Shown here: piece by piece, positions 18,776-27,703 of the stretch
Position numbering within the stretch: the first letter of the stretch is position 1
How the letters are laid out: each line of letters starts with the position of its first letter
Source of the DNA: Sphingomonas liriopis
Lineage (GTDB): Bacteria; Pseudomonadota; Alphaproteobacteria; Sphingomonadales; Sphingomonadaceae
Direction: 5' to 3'
Assembly: GCF_024211255.1 (NCBI RefSeq)
Contig: NZ_JAMLDY010000002.1
Location: forward strand, 1-64,000
Length of the DNA: 64,000 nucleotides
Notes under the pieces: model-generated
Seen by the model: the letters and a program-made list of their open reading frames with translations, nothing else
The model's database searches: none
What the model was told of the DNA's origin: nothing
Translations under genes and position numbers: made by a program

Positions 18776-19771
18776 ATGAAAGCCCTGTTCCTGCGCGCCG
18801 CGGCGTGCGTGTCGCTGATGCTCGTCGCCATGCCGGCCACCGCGGGCGAGGATGTCGCCGCGACCTTCGCCGCGTTGCGCGATGTCGACGGGCGGATGGC
18901 GGGGATCGCCTATCGCCTGACCACCGCCAACGTGTCGCTGTGCCGGGATCGCGCGCCGACCCCCGGCTGGGCGATCCATGCCATCGGCCAGTATGACCCG
19001 GCGTTGCGCGAGCAGGCGCGGCGCAGCTTCGGGTTCGAGGCGCCGATCGCGGTCGAGGCGGTGGTGCCGGGCTCGCCCGCCGCAACGGCGCTGGTGCGGC
19101 CGGACGATTCGATCGTGTCGGTCGATGGCCAGCCGGTGGGTGAGCCGCCCGCGGGCAAGACGACGAGCAGCGCGGCGCGCGATGCGGCGGTCGAGCGGAT
19201 CGCCGGGCTGCCCGCGGATCGGCCGTTGCAGGTCGGACTGTTGCGCGACGGGCGGACGCGGATGGTGAGCATCGCGGCGTCGCCGGGGTGCCGCAGCGCG
19301 TTCGAGGTGCTGCTGGGACCGGGAATGGACGCCTCGGCGGACGGGCGGATCGTGCAGATCGGGGTGCGCTTCTTCGAACGCTACAGCGACGACGAGGTCG
19401 CGGTCGTCGTGGCGCACGAGCTGGCGCACAACATCCTGCACCATGCCGCACGGCTGGAGGCGGCGGGGGTCAAGCGCGGGCTGTTGTCGGAGGTCGGACG
19501 CAACGGACGGCTGTTCCGGCTGACCGAGGATCAGGCGGATCTGCTGGGGCTGCACCTGCTGCGCAACGCCGGCTACGATCCGCAGAGCGCGGTGCGCTTC
19601 TGGCGCGAGCATGGCGGCGACGTCGACGGCGGGCTGTTCCGCAGCCGGACGCATCCCTCGTCCGCGGCACGGGCGAAGGCGCTGGAGGCGGAGATCGCGC
19701 GGATACCGGCAGGGGCGGGGCGGCCGTACGTGCCGCCGATCGTGGCGGAGGCGGGGCGGCCGCTGGAGTAA
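18776..19771 (+). CDS. Exported M48-type metalloprotease with PDZ-like domain
   Basis: A 331-residue protein with a Sec signal ([20 protein letters not shown], cleavage near ATAG). Residues about 95-165 resemble a PDZ domain ([20 protein letters not shown], then VDGQPV). The zinc site is HELAH in [14 protein letters not shown], and the third ligand is the Glu of [20 protein letters not shown], as in M48 peptidases. It is predicted to degrade or process proteins in the periplasm. The order PDZ before peptidase is less usual than the common BepA layout with TPR repeats. It is convergent with the hydroxyacid dehydrogenase gene. Confidence 0.85.
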   Translation: MKALFLRAAACVSLMLVAMPATAGEDVAATFAALRDVDGRMAGIAYRLTTANVSLCRDRAPTPGWAIHAIGQYDPALREQARRSFGFEAPIAVEAVVPGSPAATALVRPDDSIVSVDGQPVGEPPAGKTTSSAARDAAVERIAGLPADRPLQVGLLRDGRTRMVSIAASPGCRSAFEVLLGPGMDASADGRIVQIGVRFFERYSDDEVAVVVAHELAHNILHHAARLEAAGVKRGLLSEVGRNGRLFRLTEDQADLLGLHLLRNAGYDPQSAVRFWREHGGDVDGGLFRSRTHPSSAARAKALEAEIARIPAGAGRPYVPPIVAEAGRPLE

Positions 19772-19825
19772 GCGGCTGGCTTGCCGATCGCTCGCAATGA
19801 CGGAATGGGATAGGGACGGGAGCCC

Positions 19826-20764
19826 TCAATACCCCGCGTCGAGGTCGGCGACGTTGCGCATCGGTTCGCCGGCAAGGAAGGCGCGCAGATTGTCCAGGAA
19901 CAGCGCGGCGCCGCGCTGGAACATCGTCGTCTGGCTGCGGCCGGACAGATGCATCGTGACCATGCAATTGGGCGCGGTCCACAGGGGGTGATCGGAGGGG
20001 AGCGGTTCGGGATCGGTGGGGTCGAGGACCGCGCCGGCGATCGTCCCGTCGCGCAAGCCGGCGAGTAGCGCGTCCTGATCGACCATGTCGCCGCGGGCGA
20101 TGTTGATGAGCCAGGCGGAGCGCTTCATGCTCGCAAGTTCGTCCGCCCCGATCAGCGTCTTGGTCGCGTCGGTAGAGGGGGCGGCGAGGACGACCCAGTC
20201 GTAATCGCCTAGCCTTGCGCGCCAGGCATCGGGCGTGAGCGTCCCGTCGCGGCCCGAGCGGGTGACGCCGGTGACGTCCATGCCGAACGCCGACAGCCGC
20301 TCGCCGATCAGGCGGCCGATCGTGCCATAGCCGACGACCAATGCCTTGGTGCCGTCGAGTTCGATCTTGCCGGGCGCATCGGCCAGCCAGTCGTGGCGGT
20401 CGGCGGCGCGGACGACCCGATCGAAACGCTTGGCGGCGGCGAGGATGCCAAGGATGGCATATTCGGCGACCGCGACCGCGTTGATGCCGGCACCGTTGGT
20501 CAGCGTGACGTTCCGCTCTCGCAGCAGGTCGAGCGGGAAGGCGTCGAGGCCGGCGTAGATCGTCGATACCCAGCGCAGCTTCGGGCCCGACGCGCGGATC
20601 GCCGCTTCGGTCAGGCGGGTCGGCTGCATGTCGACCCAGGCGATCTCCGCGTCGGCGATCATCGCCTTCGCTTCATCGGGCGAGGTGAACCACGCTGGCT
20701 CGATGTCGGCGGGCAACTGCGGTTCGAGCAGACCGCGGGCGATGGCGGGCAGGACGGCCTTCAT
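19826..20764 (-). CDS. D-2-hydroxyacid dehydrogenase
   Basis: A 312-residue NAD(P)-dependent oxidoreductase of the formate/glycerate dehydrogenase family. The Rossmann motif is VVGYGTIGRLIG, followed by the substrate and catalytic blocks INIARGDMVDQDALLAGLRD and DPTDPEPLPSDHPLW, with the catalytic His in MHLSGRS. The substrate (glyoxylate, hydroxypyruvate or other) cannot be told from the sequence. Its ATG overlaps the cysS stop by 4 nt, so the two are translated as one unit with cysS first. Confidence 0.88.
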   Translation of the reverse strand: MKAVLPAIARGLLEPQLPADIEPAWFTSPDEAKAMIADAEIAWVDMQPTRLTEAAIRASGPKLRWVSTIYAGLDAFPLDLLRERNVTLTNGAGINAVAVAEYAILGILAAAKRFDRVVRAADRHDWLADAPGKIELDGTKALVVGYGTIGRLIGERLSAFGMDVTGVTRSGRDGTLTPDAWRARLGDYDWVVLAAPSTDATKTLIGADELASMKRSAWLINIARGDMVDQDALLAGLRDGTIAGAVLDPTDPEPLPSDHPLWTAPNCMVTMHLSGRSQTTMFQRGAALFLDNLRAFLAGEPMRNVADLDAGY

Positions 20765-22188
20765 ACGGTCACCTTCCAGTCCCAGCCCAGCGGATCGCCG
20801 TCCATGACCTCGACACCAAGCGCGGCGAGTTCGTCGCGGATCGTGTCGGAGCGGGGAAAGTCCTTCGCCGCGCGCGCCTCGCGGCGGTCGGCGAGGCGGG
20901 CGGCAATACCGGCTTCGTCGATCCGGGCATCGGCAGGACGGACGCGCAGGTCCTCGCGCGACAGGTCAAGCAGGTTCAGCCCGAGTACCGCATCGAAATC
21001 GGCAAGCGCGGCGAGGCGGTCGGCGGGGCCGACCTTCTTGTCGGCGAGCAGCTCGTCGAGGATCGGCAGCGCTTTCGGCGTATTGAGATCGTCCGACAGC
21101 GCGGCGTCGAGCCGTTCGGCATACGGCGAGGCCGATGCCGCGCCCTTGGCATCGCCGCGGACACGCAGCGCGGCCACCGTCTGGACGAGCCGTTTCAGCC
21201 GGGTCTGCGCCGCCACGAGATTGTCCCAGCTGAATTCCAGTTCGCTGCGGTAATGCGCCTGCAGGCACATAAGGCGATAGGCGAGCGGGTGGAAACCGCG
21301 TGCGACGAGCGTCGGCAGCGTCAGCGTCTCGCCCGACGATTTCGACATCTTGCCCGTCCGGTCGACGAGGAAGTTGTTGTGCATCCATAGGCTCGCGCCG
21401 GTGTCGGCGGTGCCGCCGATCGCCTGGTTCTGTGCGATCTCGTTGGGGTGGTGGATCTCGCGATGGTCGATGCCGCCGGTGTGGATGTCGAAATGGTCCC
21501 CCAGATACTGGCGGCTCATCACCGAACATTCGAGGTGCCAGCCGGGGGCGCCGCGGCCCCACGGGCTGTCCCATTCCATCTGGCGGTTCTCGCCCGGTGC
21601 GCTGGTGCGCCAGATCGCGAAGTCGGCGGCGTGGCGCTTGCCCGCGACGGTGTCGATGCGGCCCTCCGTCGGACCTTCGTCGCGCGTGCCGGCGAGGCGG
21701 CCATAGTCGGGGACGGTCGAGGTGTCGAAATAGAGGCCGTCGGGCAGGCGGTAGCAATGCTTGTCGGCGATCGCCTCGCCGAACGCGATCATGCCGGGGA
21801 CGTGATCGGTGGCCAGGGGAAAACGCGCGGGATCGCGGACGTTGAGGTCTTTCAGGTTCGCCTTGAACGCCTGCGTATAATGCGCGGCGACCGCCCAGAT
21901 GTCGCGGCCGCTGGCCTTGGCCGCGGCCTCCATCTTGTCGTCGCCGGCGTCGGCGTCGCTGGTCAGGTGGCCGACGTCGGTGATGTTGATGACATGGGTC
22001 AGGCCATGACCCTTCCACGTCAGCACCCGGCCGAGCGTGTCCGTGAAGAGGTAGGCACGCAGGTTGCCGATATGCGCATAGTGGTACACCGTCGGCCCGC
22101 ACGAATAGATACGGACGTTCGCGGGGTCGGCGGGCTGGAACAGCTCGAGGCTGCGGGTCAGGCTGTTGTAGAGCGTCAGCGGCGTCAT
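20761..22188 (-). CDS. cysS: Cysteinyl-tRNA synthetase
   Basis: A class I aminoacyl-tRNA synthetase of 475 residues. The zinc/substrate motif is YSCGPTVYHYAHIGN, with the HIGH variant HIGN, and the KMSKS loop is TGKMSKSSGETLTLP. The zinc-binding CSVMSRQYLGDHFDIHTGGI block is complete. The ATG at 22188 (MTPLTLYNS) is preferred over a GTG two codons earlier. The family also has a reported persulfide synthase activity. The downstream dehydrogenase overlaps by 4 nt. Confidence 0.96.
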   Translation of the reverse strand: MTPLTLYNSLTRSLELFQPADPANVRIYSCGPTVYHYAHIGNLRAYLFTDTLGRVLTWKGHGLTHVINITDVGHLTSDADAGDDKMEAAAKASGRDIWAVAAHYTQAFKANLKDLNVRDPARFPLATDHVPGMIAFGEAIADKHCYRLPDGLYFDTSTVPDYGRLAGTRDEGPTEGRIDTVAGKRHAADFAIWRTSAPGENRQMEWDSPWGRGAPGWHLECSVMSRQYLGDHFDIHTGGIDHREIHHPNEIAQNQAIGGTADTGASLWMHNNFLVDRTGKMSKSSGETLTLPTLVARGFHPLAYRLMCLQAHYRSELEFSWDNLVAAQTRLKRLVQTVAALRVRGDAKGAASASPYAERLDAALSDDLNTPKALPILDELLADKKVGPADRLAALADFDAVLGLNLLDLSREDLRVRPADARIDEAGIAARLADRREARAAKDFPRSDTIRDELAALGVEVMDGDPLGWDWKVTV

Positions 22189-22229
22189 GGGCACGCCTTA
22201 GCGCGAGCCGCACGACGCCGCCAATGGCT

Positions 22230-23144
22230 TTACCGCGCCAGGCCGATGACCGCGCTGCCGGTATAGCCGTTCGCCACGCTGCCTGTCAGCACCGGCGTCT
22301 GCTGCGCGATCTGCGCCGCGCTGTTGTCGCCGAAGACGTTGTCGCTCGCCAATGTGATGCGCGCGAAATTGGTCGCGCTCGCCGGATAGGTCGCGGTGTC
22401 GGCGTAGACGGTGTTGCACGCCGCCGCTGGCAGCGCGAGCTGCGACACCAACGCGGCGTAGCGGCCGCTCGTCGCGGTCGCGAGGGTGGAGAACACCTCG
22501 AAATGGATGTGCGGCCAGCGGCCCGAATAGCAGCCGGGCACGATCATCGTGAAGGTCACCTGCCCATTGGCATCGGTGACCTGGATGCCGCGCAGATAGC
22601 TTTCGGCGGCGACGGTATAGAGCGAATAATTGCCCGACCGGTCGCAGCACCAGATATAGACCGCATAGCCGGCGAGCGGCGCGCAGGTCGCGTTGACGTT
22701 CACCACGGTCAGCGTCAGCGTCAGCTTGACCCCGGTCGCGACGGTGGTGGTGCCGAGGAAGCTTGAACGGATGTCGCTGCGCACGATGCCGCTGGCGGTC
22801 AGCGCGTTGCTGGTCGACCCCGACGACGTGTTGGTGCCGTCGGCGGGGTAGGGGCCGTTGGTCTCGGTCGGATCGACGATGCAGCCGCTCGCCGTCGCCG
22901 TCGCCGTCGCGGTGGGGGTGGGCGTTGCCGTCGCGGTCGGCGTGGGGGTGGGCGTGGCGGTGCCGGCGACGACCGCGACGCTGCCGCTGTCCGTGCCGCT
23001 GCCGCCGCAGCCGGTGACGAGCGCGGCGGTGCCTGCGCCGGCGAACCATTTGAGCGCGCGGCGGCGCGCGACCAGCGCCGCGATCAGCGGCAGGTCTTGG
23101 GCGAGGCCGTGGCCGTGCGGATTGGGGTCGTGGTGGTCCGTCAT
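22230..23144 (-). CDS. Intradiol dioxygenase-like exported protein with (T-P/T-A) linker
   Basis: A 304-residue protein. A twin-Arg-like stretch (VARRRALKWF) and hydrophobic AGAGTAALVTG lead to a lipobox Cys (TGCGG), so it may be a Tat-exported lipoprotein. Residues about 60-88 are a low-complexity Thr/Pro/Ala linker encoded by a DNA repeat at 22891-22962. The C-terminal part matches the intradiol ring-cleavage dioxygenase fold: YAVYIWCCDRSGNYSLY, then IVPGCYSGRWPHIHFEVF with the iron-ligand Tyr and the HIH pair. Iron binding is likely, but whether it cleaves catechols outside the cytoplasm is unknown. The start is supported by GGGAGGG. Confidence 0.82.
   Translation of the reverse strand: MTDHHDPNPHGHGLAQDLPLIAALVARRRALKWFAGAGTAALVTGCGGSGTDSGSVAVVAGTATPTPTPTATATPTPTATATATASGCIVDPTETNGPYPADGTNTSSGSTSNALTASGIVRSDIRSSFLGTTTVATGVKLTLTLTVVNVNATCAPLAGYAVYIWCCDRSGNYSLYTVAAESYLRGIQVTDANGQVTFTMIVPGCYSGRWPHIHFEVFSTLATATSGRYAALVSQLALPAAACNTVYADTATYPASATNFARITLASDNVFGDNSAAQIAQQTPVLTGSVANGYTGSAVIGLAR
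22891..22962. repeat. Short tandem repeat encoding a Thr-Pro/Thr-Ala linker
   Basis: GCCGTC/GCGGTG/GGGGTG units recur in a run of about 70 nt inside the dioxygenase-like gene. On the coding strand they read alternating ACGGC.. and ACCCC.. codons (T-A and T-P). Units are 6 nt, so copy-number changes would keep the frame and only alter linker length. Confidence 0.7.
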
Positions 23145-23247
23145 GTTGCCCTCCCGGTCGAATGTCGCGACCGGGATGGCGGGGTCAGATCACCGTGATG
23201 TGTCCGGCGGAGGGGCCAATGGTGCGGCGTGTTGCAACGGATGGCGT

Positions 23248-23745
23248 TCAGCGCGGGGCGAACCCGCCCAGCCCGCGCAGATATTGCATGCGGATCGGCA
23301 CGACGGTGATCCCCGCCCCGGCGTCGACGATCGCCTGCGCGAACGGCGGCTTGCTGCGCCCCAGCGGACGGTTGGCGGGGAAGCCGACGCCGTCGCTCCA
23401 GAACGAGAACTTGTCCTTTCCCGTACGGTTGTGGCGGAGCAGCAGCGCGTAGCGGCCGGCGCGCGGGACACGGACGCAGATCGAGACGTCGCCGCTCGCC
23501 GGCACGCGGGCGCGGGTGCGGCGGAAGGCTTTGCCCTCGCGCACCAGATCGGTGTCGTCGCGCAGGAAATCGGCTTCGGTCCCCGGATAGAGTTCGAGCC
23601 AGATCTCGCCCTGCCGGTCTTTCAGGCCCTGGACGTCGACCTGGATCGCGGGGCCGCGGCCCGCCCTGCAGAGCGCGGCGTCCTCGCCGATCGTCTCGGC
23701 GGCAGCGGGGGTGGCGAGAAGGAGCGCGAGGAGAAGGCGGATCAT
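23248..23745 (-). CDS. DUF2141-domain exported protein
   Basis: A 165-residue protein with a Sec signal (MIRLLLALLLATPAAA, cleaved before ETIGED). The rest is beta-rich and matches DUF2141 as I know it: the strand IQVDVQGLKDRQGEIWLELY, the turn ISVRVPRAGRY-like VSICVRVPRAGRYALLLRH, and the closing FWSDGVGFPANRPLG. Function of the family is unknown. Its ATG overlaps the stop of the GT39-like gene by one base (TGATG), so the two are coupled. Confidence 0.78.
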   Translation of the reverse strand: MIRLLLALLLATPAAAETIGEDAALCRAGRGPAIQVDVQGLKDRQGEIWLELYPGTEADFLRDDTDLVREGKAFRRTRARVPASGDVSICVRVPRAGRYALLLRHNRTGKDKFSFWSDGVGFPANRPLGRSKPPFAQAIVDAGAGITVVPIRMQYLRGLGGFAPR

Positions 23746-25295
23746 CACGGATAGACGACGCCGGACGGCGCGATCCGCAGCGGCAGGTCGCGGCGCAGAT
23801 AGACGAGCAGGTGCGCATTCTCGCGAGGCACGGACAGCACCCGGCGGTAGCGGGTGGCGAGCGCCTGCGTCATCAGGCCCTGCGTCGCCGGGTTCCACGG
23901 CGCCATGGGCTCGTCCATCGTGACGATCACCGGCGGCCGGCCGGCAAGGATGCGGCGGACCTCCGCTACCTCGTCCGCGCCCGACGCACCGCGTTCGGAC
24001 TCGTAGGCGAGCGTCGAGGGGAAGGCGTAGCGCGTCGGAATGCATGCCCGGGCGAGATGGTAGAGGATGGCGTCGCCGGCGAAGACATAGGGGCATTCGC
24101 CGCGGTCGTTCGCTGCCATCACCTGTGCCACGGCGCGCGCCGAGGCGGCGTCGGTCGGTGGCAGCATCACGCGCGCGACGAACAGGATCAGGCCATAGCC
24201 GATCACCGCGAACGGCGCCGCGCGCCAGCGGCCGAGCACGGGGGCGGCGATCATTGCCAGCGGCACCATCAGCGGCAGCGCATAATGGTCGAAGAAGGCG
24301 CCGATCATCGCGAAGGCGACCAAGGCCGCGGCGAGCCAGCCCCAGACGATCCGCCGCTCCGCCGATCCGGGCCGCATCCGCGCGGCGAGGACGGCGCAGG
24401 CGATGAACGGCAGCAGCTGCGCGGTGGTGCCGGCGAGGCGCGCGGCGATCTTGGCGGCGGGATAGCCCTTGCGCAACGCGACCGAGGCGAAGTTGGAGAA
24501 CCAGAAGGCGTCGAACACTGCCGGCCCGCGCCGCCAGTAATCGCCGACGACGATCCCCGTCGGCAGCAGCCCGAGCAGCGCCCACAGCACCGCGGCGGCG
24601 ACGATCAGGCCGATCGATCCGCCCGCGCGGCGCAGATACCAGAGGTGGGCGAGGCCGAAGAAAGCGCCCTCCACCACCGGCGTATATTTGGTCTGGATCG
24701 CGAGCCCGGCGAGCAGGCAGGCGGCGGCACCGTTGGCGACGATCGCGCCCGTCGCTTGGGCGGCGGCGAGCTGCGGCAGGCGCAGCGTCAGCACCGCGGC
24801 GCCGGCGGTGAACAGATTGTAGAAGACCGGCGACTGCCCGCCGCGGCCGCTGAGCAGCGACAGCCACAGGATATAGGCCGCTGCCGCCGCCAGCCCGCCG
24901 AGCGGCGTCGCGCCGAGCTTCATGCCGCCGCGCGCGACCAGCCACGCGGTCGCCGCGGCGAACAACGTCGCGACCAGTTGATAGGCGAGGATGCCATCGC
25001 CGGGCAGCAGCCGGATCGCCGCGAAGATCGCGAACAGCCCCACCGGCTTGCGATCCCACAGGTCGACATAGGGCAGCGCGCCGTGCAGCATGCGATCGCC
25101 GACGAGCAGATAATATTGCTCGTCGACGTGGATGATCGGATTGCCGAAATCGCGGGCGCGAATCAGAACCGCCCAGCCGAGCAGCAGCGCGAAGCCAAGC
25201 CATCCGCCCCACCGCCCCGCCGTGCCGCTTCGCCCGCGCGCTTCGCTCCATGCCTGCATCGCGCGGCTCATAGGAGCGGCGCGCGCACCCGTCAT
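23745..25295 (-). CDS. GT39-like polytopic glycosyltransferase (ArnT/PMT type)
   Basis: About 516 residues with 10 or more hydrophobic helices and a C-terminal soluble part. The first loop after helix 1 contains IIHVDEQYYLLVGDRMLHGA and YVDLWDRKPVGLFA, which resembles the catalytic D-E loop of GT39/ArnT-type enzymes that use polyprenyl-phosphate sugars. The periplasmic C-terminal domain (GECPYVFAGDAILYHLARAC) is diverse in this family. Acceptor unknown. The start is uncertain: ATG at 25295 is used, 25271 is possible, and neither has a clear ribosome-binding site. The gene is divergent from the GT2 gene at 25405. Confidence 0.78.
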   Translation of the reverse strand: MTGARAAPMSRAMQAWSEARGRSGTAGRWGGWLGFALLLGWAVLIRARDFGNPIIHVDEQYYLLVGDRMLHGALPYVDLWDRKPVGLFAIFAAIRLLPGDGILAYQLVATLFAAATAWLVARGGMKLGATPLGGLAAAAAYILWLSLLSGRGGQSPVFYNLFTAGAAVLTLRLPQLAAAQATGAIVANGAAACLLAGLAIQTKYTPVVEGAFFGLAHLWYLRRAGGSIGLIVAAAVLWALLGLLPTGIVVGDYWRRGPAVFDAFWFSNFASVALRKGYPAAKIAARLAGTTAQLLPFIACAVLAARMRPGSAERRIVWGWLAAALVAFAMIGAFFDHYALPLMVPLAMIAAPVLGRWRAAPFAVIGYGLILFVARVMLPPTDAASARAVAQVMAANDRGECPYVFAGDAILYHLARACIPTRYAFPSTLAYESERGASGADEVAEVRRILAGRPPVIVTMDEPMAPWNPATQGLMTQALATRYRRVLSVPRENAHLLVYLRRDLPLRIAPSGVVYP

Positions 25296-25404
25296 GCGAC
25301 ATTTTTCGTGGGGCCCGGTGTGGATCGGACGCCCCCGTGTCGTCTGTTCATCAGGATCGCATGCGGGGGATGCAGCGAACCGGCGAAGGGCTTGCGGGGG
25401 CATC

Positions 25405-26322
25405 ATGTATCTCATCACCGATCAGGACCGGTTCACGCCGACCGACGCCGGCGCGTCGCGTGCCGCGCGCCGGACGGGTCGCGGGCCGGCGCCGCTGTGG
25501 ACGGTGCTGATCCCCTTCTTCAACGAACGCGATTTTCTGGCCCAGACGATCGCCAGCCTTGCTGCGCAGAGCGTGCCGCTGACGATGATCCTCGTCGACA
25601 ACGGCTCGACCGACGGCAGCGCCGATGTCGCGCGCGCGGCGATCGAGGCGCACGGGGTCGACGCGCTGGTCATCACCGAAACCACGCCGGGCAAGGTCAG
25701 CGCGCTGCGCACCGGGCTCGGCTGGGTACGCACGCGCTATGTCGCGACCTGCGACGCCGACACGCTCTATCCGCCGCACTATCTCGCCGAGGCGCAGCGG
25801 CTGCTGGCGCACGACGGCTGCGTCGTCGCCGGCGCCTATTTCGTCGATCCGGGCGCGGACCAGGCCGCGCTCGATGCCGAGGCGCGACGCATCCTGACGG
25901 GCGCGCGATTGCTGCCGCGGCAATGCCATGCAGGCGGCGCGGGCCAGTGTTTCGACGTCGCCGCGCTGCGCGCGGTCGGCGGCTTCGATGCCGCGATCTG
26001 GGGCTATATCCTCGAGGATCACGAGGTCATCCACCGCACGATGACGCAGGGCACGATGCTGTATTCGCGCGACCTGTGGTGCATGCCCTCGCCGCGCGAG
26101 CGCGACCGCGCCTCGATCCGCTGGACGCTGTTCGAACGGCTGGTCTATGCGGCGACCGCGCCCTGGGCGGGCAGCTGGTTCTTCTACCGCTTCCTCGCGC
26201 GCCGGCTGCAACGGCGCCGGCTGATGAGCGTCCAGATGCGCGAACGCGCCTTTCAGACCGCCACCGTCCCGCAGGCGACCAGCGAAAGGCCGGCCTATGC
26301 CTCGTCTCATCCTGTGCGCTGA
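25405..26322 (+). CDS. Glycosyltransferase family 2 protein
   Basis: A 305-residue GT-A fold enzyme. The donor-binding region is WTVLIPFFNERDFLAQTIAS and MILVDNGSTDGSADVA, the metal-binding D-x-D is CDADTLYPPHY, and the acceptor-side motif is GYILEDHEVIHRTM (the ED pair of processive and non-processive GT2). The C-terminus is basic (RFLARRLQRRRL) with at most a weak amphipathic helix, so it is probably peripheral on the membrane. It overlaps the deacetylase gene downstream by 26 nt. The sugar and acceptor are unknown. Confidence 0.88.
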   Translation: MYLITDQDRFTPTDAGASRAARRTGRGPAPLWTVLIPFFNERDFLAQTIASLAAQSVPLTMILVDNGSTDGSADVARAAIEAHGVDALVITETTPGKVSALRTGLGWVRTRYVATCDADTLYPPHYLAEAQRLLAHDGCVVAGAYFVDPGADQAALDAEARRILTGARLLPRQCHAGGAGQCFDVAALRAVGGFDAAIWGYILEDHEVIHRTMTQGTMLYSRDLWCMPSPRERDRASIRWTLFERLVYAATAPWAGSWFFYRFLARRLQRRRLMSVQMRERAFQTATVPQATSERPAYASSHPVR

Positions 26323-27100
26323 CGATTTCGCCTTCTCGCGCGAGGTCAGCGAGACGATCGCCGCGCTGGCGCGCGAGGGGAAGCTCAACGCGACCAGCTG
26401 CATGACGCTGATGCCCGGCTGGATGGAGGATGCCGCGCTGCTGCGCGACCTGCCGCGCCACGTCGAGATCGGCCTGCACCTGACGCTGACCGGCGAACGG
26501 CCGCTGACCGCGATGCCGATGCTGGCGCCCGACGGCATGTTACCCGAGATCGACCCATTGGCGCGGATGGCGTCGCGCGGGCAGGTGCCGCTGGACGAGA
26601 TCGCGGGCGAAGTCGCGGCGCAGTTCGACGCCTTCGTCGCAGCGATGGGCCGCGCGCCCGACTTCGTCGACGGCCACCAGCATTCGCACGCGCTGCCCGG
26701 CATCCGCGACATCGTGCTGTTCGAAACCGCCAACCGCGCGCCGAAGGCATGGGTGCGCGACTGCGTCGATCGGGTGGCTGCGATGCTGGCGCGGCCGTTT
26801 TCGGGCAAGGCGATCGGCAGCGCCTATCATTCGCGCGGGTTGCGCGATGCCGCGGCGCGCTATGGCCTGCGCTGCAACGACAGTTTCGCGGGTCATTACG
26901 ATTTCGCCAGTGATTACCGTAACTTGTTTCCTCGCTTCCTGCGCAAGGCGGGCGGCATGCACCTCGTCATGTGCCATCCCGGCGCGGGCGTGCGGCCCGG
27001 CGATGCGATCGCGAAGGCGCGCCCGCGCGAGGCCGATGCCTTGCGGAAATGGTCGATTGCGGACATGGCGGCAGCCCAGGGGCTGGCGTTTCCGGCCTGA
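26297..27100 (+). CDS. ChbG/HpnK (YdjC) family carbohydrate deacetylase
   Basis: A 267-residue metal-dependent deacetylase. The N-terminal metal motif is LILCADDFAFSREV (the DD pair). The other ligands fall in IGLHLTLTGERPL and in FVDGHQHSHALPGI (family HxH). VMCHPGAGVRPGD closes the barrel. Relatives remove N-acetyl groups from chitobiose phosphate, from a hopanoid-linked GlcNAc (HpnK) or from undecaprenyl-phosphate GalNAc (NaxD). Overlap with the GT2 gene suggests it acts on that enzyme's product. Confidence 0.9.
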   Translation: MPRLILCADDFAFSREVSETIAALAREGKLNATSCMTLMPGWMEDAALLRDLPRHVEIGLHLTLTGERPLTAMPMLAPDGMLPEIDPLARMASRGQVPLDEIAGEVAAQFDAFVAAMGRAPDFVDGHQHSHALPGIRDIVLFETANRAPKAWVRDCVDRVAAMLARPFSGKAIGSAYHSRGLRDAAARYGLRCNDSFAGHYDFASDYRNLFPRFLRKAGGMHLVMCHPGAGVRPGDAIAKARPREADALRKWSIADMAAAQGLAFPA

Positions 27101-27121
27101 GATGAGGGACTTGAGCGCAGA

Positions 27122-27703
27122 TTGGCGGACGGACGCACGCCTGACGGACATGCCGCCGCGGGGGGACTGCGTGCGGTCTTCCTCCAACAGCGCGCCATGC
27201 TGTTGCGCCTGCTCGCCGCGCGGCTGGGCAATCGCGACGATGCCGAGGATGCGCTGCAGGACATGTGGCTGCGGCTCGACCAGCTCGCCAGTCAGCCGAT
27301 CGCGCAGCCGGCCGCTTTCCTCTATCGCGTCGCCAGCAATCTCGCGACCGATCGCCGCATCGCGGGTGCGCGGCGCGGGGCGCGCGATGCGGCGTGGCTC
27401 GCCGACCAGCCGGGCGCGGACGATCTGCCCGACGCCGAACGCACGCTCGTCGCGCGCGACGCGCTGCGGGTGGTCGAGCAGGCGATCGACGCCATGCCCG
27501 ACCGGATGGGCCGCGCGCTGCGTCTGTTCCGCATCGAAGGGCGCGGCCAGCGCGCCATCGCCGAAGAACTGGGCATCAGCGTGAGCGGCGTCGAGAAACT
27601 GCTCGCCCGCGCCTATCGCATCATCCACGCGCGGATCGCGGAGGATGCTGCGGATTCGCCCGGGGCGCATCGTCATGACGATGGAAGGGGCCATCGCCAG
27701 TGA
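27122..27703 (+). CDS. FecI-type ECF sigma factor
   Basis: A 193-residue sigma-70 family factor. Region 2 reads RLLAARLGNRDDAEDALQDM, then WLRLDQLASQP and FLYRVASNLATDRRI. Region 4 reads VVEQAIDAMPDRMGRALRLF and the helix-turn-helix RAIAEELGISVSGVEKLLARAYRII. The start is taken as TTG at 27122 because the next in-frame ATG (27197) would cut region 2. The stop overlaps the FecR gene by 4 nt. In this family the sigma factor reads the TonB-receptor signal relayed by FecR. Confidence 0.9.
   Translation: MADGRTPDGHAAAGGLRAVFLQQRAMLLRLLAARLGNRDDAEDALQDMWLRLDQLASQPIAQPAAFLYRVASNLATDRRIAGARRGARDAAWLADQPGADDLPDAERTLVARDALRVVEQAIDAMPDRMGRALRLFRIEGRGQRAIAEELGISVSGVEKLLARAYRIIHARIAEDAADSPGAHRHDDGRGHRQ

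Noticed and set aside
22891-22962. Possible CRISPR or satellite array
   Set aside because: The units are 6 nt with no spacers and they encode a Thr/Pro linker inside a gene. No CRISPR-like repeat-spacer spacing exists in the window.
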